Both the position numbers and the translations under genes were made by a program. A stretch of 56,611 bases of DNA. Source: Acrocarpospora phusangensis (GTDB lineage Bacteria > Actinomycetota > Actinomycetes > Streptosporangiales > Streptosporangiaceae). The notes below the pieces were generated by a model, which made no database searches, had not been told where the DNA came from, and saw only the letters and a program-made list of their open reading frames with translations. The stretch covers positions 1 through 56,611 of the forward strand of contig NZ_BOOA01000057.1 in the NCBI RefSeq assembly GCF_016862995.1, in the 5' to 3' direction. This document shows, piece by piece, positions 52,396 to 56,611 of the stretch. How positions within the stretch are numbered: the first letter of the stretch is position 1; each line of letters begins with the position of its first letter.

Positions 52396-52610
52396 GACAG
52401 CGGTTCCTCATCGAAGCGAGCACCCGGAGGTCCATCCGGCCGGCCACGGCGGACCGGCGTCGTGAGGGACGCGCGTGCTGAGCTGAATACGTCTCGGTGA
52501 TCGGGCGCGATGCCCCGACCGTGCTGTGCCGACGTAGACATCAACGTAGGCAACAGCGACTAAGTTTGCCACATCTTCGGGTGCCAGGCGAAACGAGCCG
52601 TGGAACCGGC
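52396..52610 (-). promoter_or_regulatory. rplS leader region
   Basis: The 215 bases between trmD and rplS show no coding potential. They are less GC-rich near 52540-52570 (minus strand TGGCAAACTTAGTCGCTGTT), where a promoter for rplS could lie, but no clear -35/-10 pair stands out. No protein-binding leader motif was recognised. Confidence 0.3.
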
Positions 52611-53381
52611 TCAGCCGAGATCCGGGTCCAGGTCCGCCAGCGCCCGCCGATCCGCCTTGTCCAGGTCCTGTACGGCCGTGAGCAGCTCGGGCCTCCGCTC
52701 GTACGTCCTGCGGAGCGCCTCGTCCCGCCGCCAGCGAGCGATCTTGCCGTGATGCCCGGACAGCAGGATCTCCGGCACCTCGCGCCCCCGCCACACCGGC
52801 GGCTTGGTGTAGACGGGCCCTTCCAGCAGGTTCTGCATCGGCCCCGGCGCGAAGGAGTCGTCCGTCACCGAGTTGGCGTTGCCGAGCACGCCGGGCAGCA
52901 GCCGGGCGACGGCCTCCACCATCACCAGCACCGCGGCCTCTCCCCCGGCCAGCACGTAGTCGCCGATGCTGACCTCGTCCACACGCAGGCGGGAGGCGTA
53001 CTCGGCCATGACGCGGGAGTCGATGCCCTCGTAGCGGGCGGGGGCGAACAGCAGCCACGGCTCCGCGGCGTACTCCAGCGCGACCTGCTGGGTGAAGCGG
53101 CGGCCGCTGGGCGTGGGGACGACCAGCCGGGGGGTGATCGCGTCCGGCGGGGGTTCGGCGCAGACGCTGTCGATGGCCTCGCCCCAGACCTCCGGCTTCA
53201 TGACCATGCCGGGCCCGCCGCCGTACGGCGTGTCGTCCACGGTGTGGTGCACGTCGTGGGCCCAGTCGCGGAGCTGGTGGAGGCGGATGTCGAGGATGCC
53301 GCGCTCGCGGGCCTTGCCCATCAGCGAGACCGACAGCGGCGCGAAGTACTCGGGGAAGATCGAGACGACGTCGATGCGCAT
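52611..53381 (-). CDS. trmD: tRNA (guanine37-N1) methyltransferase
   Basis: The 256-aa SPOUT enzyme makes m1G37 in tRNAs, preventing frameshifting. It starts MRIDVVSIFPEYF. The trefoil-knot SAM site appears in VDEVSIGDYVLAGGEAAVL, with YEGIDSR before it. It begins one base after the rimM stop. Confidence 0.96.
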   Translation of the reverse strand: MRIDVVSIFPEYFAPLSVSLMGKARERGILDIRLHQLRDWAHDVHHTVDDTPYGGGPGMVMKPEVWGEAIDSVCAEPPPDAITPRLVVPTPSGRRFTQQVALEYAAEPWLLFAPARYEGIDSRVMAEYASRLRVDEVSIGDYVLAGGEAAVLVMVEAVARLLPGVLGNANSVTDDSFAPGPMQNLLEGPVYTKPPVWRGREVPEILLSGHHGKIARWRRDEALRRTYERRPELLTAVQDLDKADRRALADLDPDLG

Positions 53382-53382
53382 G

Positions 53383-53895
53383 TCAGACGTCCAGGTCGAA
53401 CAGACCGGGAGGCGCGGCGACGACCAGGAAGCCCTCGTCCAGGTCGATGTCGGGGACCAGGGCCTTCACGAACGGCACGTACGCGTCGTCGCGCCCGGCA
53501 CGCCGTACCACCAGGAGGTCCTGGCCGTGGTGGAGGACGTCGGCGACCTCGCCGACGGGGACGCCGTCGGGGGTGCGGACGGCCAGGCCGATCAGCTGGT
53601 GGTCGTGGAACTCGTCGGGGTCCTCGGACGGCGGCAGGTCGGCGGAGTCGACGACCAGCAGCGTGTCCCTGAGGGATTCGGCGGCGTCGCGGCCGTCCAC
53701 GCCGGCCAGGCGGAGCATCAGGATGCCCTTGTGCCAGCGCGCGCCCTCCACCACCAGCGGCCCGCGGCCCGCCGGGTCGGTGGCCAGCGCGGTGCCGGGG
53801 GCGAAACGCTGGTCGGGCGCGTCGGTGCAGACCTCCACGGTGACCTCACCGCGGACGCCGTGCGGACGCCCGATCCTGCCCACGACCAACTGCAT
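53383..53895 (-). CDS. rimM: Ribosome maturation factor RimM
   Basis: The 170-aa protein has an N-terminal RimM barrel (VVGRIGRPHGVRGEVTVEV) and a C-terminal PRC barrel (about 95-170) with EDPDEFHDHQLIGLAV. It helps 16S rRNA processing and 30S head assembly. The ATG at 53895 has GGGGA five bases upstream. It follows the KH gene after a gap containing a strong hairpin. Confidence 0.95.
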   Translation of the reverse strand: MQLVVGRIGRPHGVRGEVTVEVCTDAPDQRFAPGTALATDPAGRGPLVVEGARWHKGILMLRLAGVDGRDAAESLRDTLLVVDSADLPPSEDPDEFHDHQLIGLAVRTPDGVPVGEVADVLHHGQDLLVVRRAGRDDAYVPFVKALVPDIDLDEGFLVVAAPPGLFDLDV

Positions 53896-53929
53896 GAATC
53901 CCCTATCCCTAGCTTGCCCCGGAAACAGG

Positions 53930-53955
53930 TCGGGGGACCCCATGGGGTCCCCCGA
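53930..53955 (-). other. Strong hairpin between the KH gene and rimM
   Basis: Perfect 12-bp arms (TCGGGGGACCCC, 53930-53941, with its complement 53944-53955) have only AT between them, so the top pairs must open. It lies in the middle of the rpsP operon with no U-run, so it likely tunes mRNA stability or read-through rather than stopping transcription. Confidence 0.65.
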
Positions 53956-53973
53956 TGTCGCGCGTGTGTGTGC

Positions 53974-54216
53974 TCAGCGGGCCTCGTTCAGGTCGACCAG
54001 GTCGACCCGGACGTACTTGCCGTCGGCGAGCGCGTTGATGACAGTGCGCAACGCCTTGGCCGTGCGGCCCCCGCGGCCGATGACCTTGCCGAGGTCCTCA
54101 GGATGAACCCGGACCTCAAGGACGCGCCCGGTACGGATTTTCCGCGCCCGAACCCGGACCTCGTCGGGATGTTCGACGATGCCCTTAACCAGGTGTTCGA
54201 GGGCCTCTTCCAGCAC
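53974..54216 (-). CDS. KH-domain RNA-binding protein (KhpA-like)
   Basis: The 80-aa protein contains a single KH domain with the GKVIGRGGRTAKAL motif. It belongs to the family always found between rpsP and rimM (KhpA in Gram-positives), which binds RNA and affects cell division and translation. The GTG start lies one base after the rpsP stop, so it is probably coupled. Confidence 0.92.
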   Translation of the reverse strand: MLEEALEHLVKGIVEHPDEVRVRARKIRTGRVLEVRVHPEDLGKVIGRGGRTAKALRTVINALADGKYVRVDLVDLNEAR

Positions 54217-54217
54217 C

Positions 54218-54658
54218 TCAGGCCTGGGCTTCCGGCTCAGCCTCGGCGGGGGTCTCGGCCTTCGGCTCGGCCTTGCGGGCCTTGCGAGGCGTGGTGGCGG
54301 CGCCACCGGTGTCACCGGACAGCGTCTCCTTGGCGGCGGCCTCGTAGAGCGCGTGCCGGTCCGGACCGGCCTCGGCGACCAGGAGCGGAGCCGGCGCGGC
54401 CTCGCCCTTGAACTTCTGCCAGTCACCGGTCAGCTTGAAGATCTTCAGGACCGGGTCGGTCGGCTGCGCGCCGACGCCCAGCCAGTACTGCGCCCGCTCG
54501 GAGTCGACCCGGATGAGCGACGGGTTCTCCTTCGGGTGGTACAGGCCGATCTCCTCGATCGCGCGGCCGTCCCGCTTGGTGCGGCTGTCGGCGACGACGA
54601 TGCGGTACTGCGGGTTGCGGATCATGCCGAGCCGCTTGAGCTTGATCTTGACTGCCAC
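54218..54658 (-). CDS. rpsP: 30S ribosomal protein S16
   Basis: The 146-aa protein starts [19 protein letters not shown], the S16 core (about 85 residues), followed by an Ala/Glu/Lys/Pro-rich tail of about 45 residues, usual in actinobacteria. AGGAGAG lies about 10 bases before the GTG. It opens the rpsP-KH-rimM-trmD run. Confidence 0.97.
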   Translation of the reverse strand: MAVKIKLKRLGMIRNPQYRIVVADSRTKRDGRAIEEIGLYHPKENPSLIRVDSERAQYWLGVGAQPTDPVLKIFKLTGDWQKFKGEAAPAPLLVAEAGPDRHALYEAAAKETLSGDTGGAATTPRKARKAEPKAETPAEAEPEAQA

Positions 54659-54816
54659 GGGTGTGGTCTCTCCTGCTTCAGCAAGTGGGTGAGCGGTGTC
54701 TCATCGAGTGGGGCACGACGTGTCTACCGCTCGAGGGACAGGCGCGACCGGCGGGGGTGAGAGGGCACCCGCCAAGTCACGATGTTCCAGCAACACATTC
54801 TGCCAGATGATCGGGC

Positions 54817-56331
<1,515 letters not shown>

Positions 56332-56394
56332 GTGATTGGCCAGCCTAGAAGTCGTGGGTCAGGGGACTACCCCAGGATCCCCAGCCTATCCGCC

Positions 56395-56611
56395 TCACCA
56401 GCCGGGCGAGCCCACGCGCGTGGTGAGCGCGTGTTCCACCAGCGTGATGAGCGTGCTCTTGACCGACTCGCGGGCCCGGGCGTCGGTCCGCACCACGGGG
56501 ATGTGCGGAGACAGGGAGAGGGCCTCCCTGACCTCCTCCTCGGCGTGGGCGTACATGCCGTTGAAGCCGTTGACGCCGACCACGAACGGCAGCTGCGCCT
56601 CCTCGAAGTAG
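56395..56611 (-). CDS. Conservon-type (CvnD/MglA-like) GTP-binding protein, C-terminal part
   Basis: The 71 C-terminal residues up to the window edge read YFEEAQLPFVVGVNGFNGMY, then EEVREALSLSPHIPVV, TDARARESVKSTLITLVEHAL, matching the small GTPase encoded at the end of actinobacterial conservons (with histidine kinase-like, roadblock and DUF742 genes, expected just outside). The base-recognition motif N-x-x-D appears as VNGFN, with Asn in the Asp position. These GTPases act in membrane-associated signalling. Confidence 0.82.
   Translation of the reverse strand, partial: YFEEAQLPFVVGVNGFNGMYAHAEEEVREALSLSPHIPVVRTDARARESVKSTLITLVEHALTTRVGSPGW

Overview
The window is high-GC chromosomal DNA of an actinobacterium. 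Its GC-rich third codon positions, GTG/TTG starts, paired signal peptidases, a DUF2469 gene, an AfsR-type giant regulator and the tail of a conservon-type GTPase point to a filamentous actinomycete. Streptosporangiales is my best guess, but this is inference because no rRNA or tRNA gene was found.

Left arm (1-16.6 kb), accessory and transport genes: a cut-off secreted protein behind a perfect GGAAA/TTTCC palindrome; a MarR/GbsR-like regulator divergent from a two-gene ABC exporter, with a strong operator between them; an AfsR/BTAD-NTPase-TPR regulator divergent from a methyltransferase; a YeiH-type exporter whose first membrane helix seems to be a separate 46-residue protein; a LeuE-type exporter; a VC0807-like membrane protein; a short-chain dehydrogenase; a secreted expansin-like protein with CBM2 behind a candidate c-di-AMP (ydaO) riboswitch; a DMT transporter, glycosyltransferase and DUF998 protein; and a phosphotriesterase homologue that has lost most metal ligands.

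Polyamine block (16.6-25.1 kb, minus strand): aldehyde dehydrogenase, potA, potD, potB, potC, a PuuB-like FAD oxidase and an alpha/beta hydrolase form one uptake-and-catabolism operon, divergent from an Lrp/AsnC regulator. Next come a Cys-rich pentapeptide-repeat protein, a secreted M1 metallopeptidase, a small ABC transporter and a CHAT-domain protease-like protein (25-30.5 kb).

Core block A (30.5-37.3 kb, minus strand): rpsB-tsf-pyrH-frr-cdsA-rlmN, interrupted by an opposite-strand SUFU-domain gene. Insert (37.3-43.4 kb): ArsR-type regulator with MFS exporter, a CaiB-type CoA transferase with a long repetitive N-terminus, a cluster of DnaA-box-like sites, an M23 peptidase coupled to a MerR regulator, a poorly coding stretch and an ANT-like nucleotidyltransferase.

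Core block B (43.4-56.6 kb, minus strand): ffh, rpsP-KH-rimM-trmD, rplS, two lepB genes, rnhB-DUF2469, yraN-yifB-dprA and xerC. This order is common in actinobacteria. Local scars include an 81-bp duplication in dprA, an 18-bp duplication in xerC, and a frameshifted DUF4265 pseudogene beside a second pair of DnaA-box-like sites. The window ends inside a conservon-type GTPase gene.
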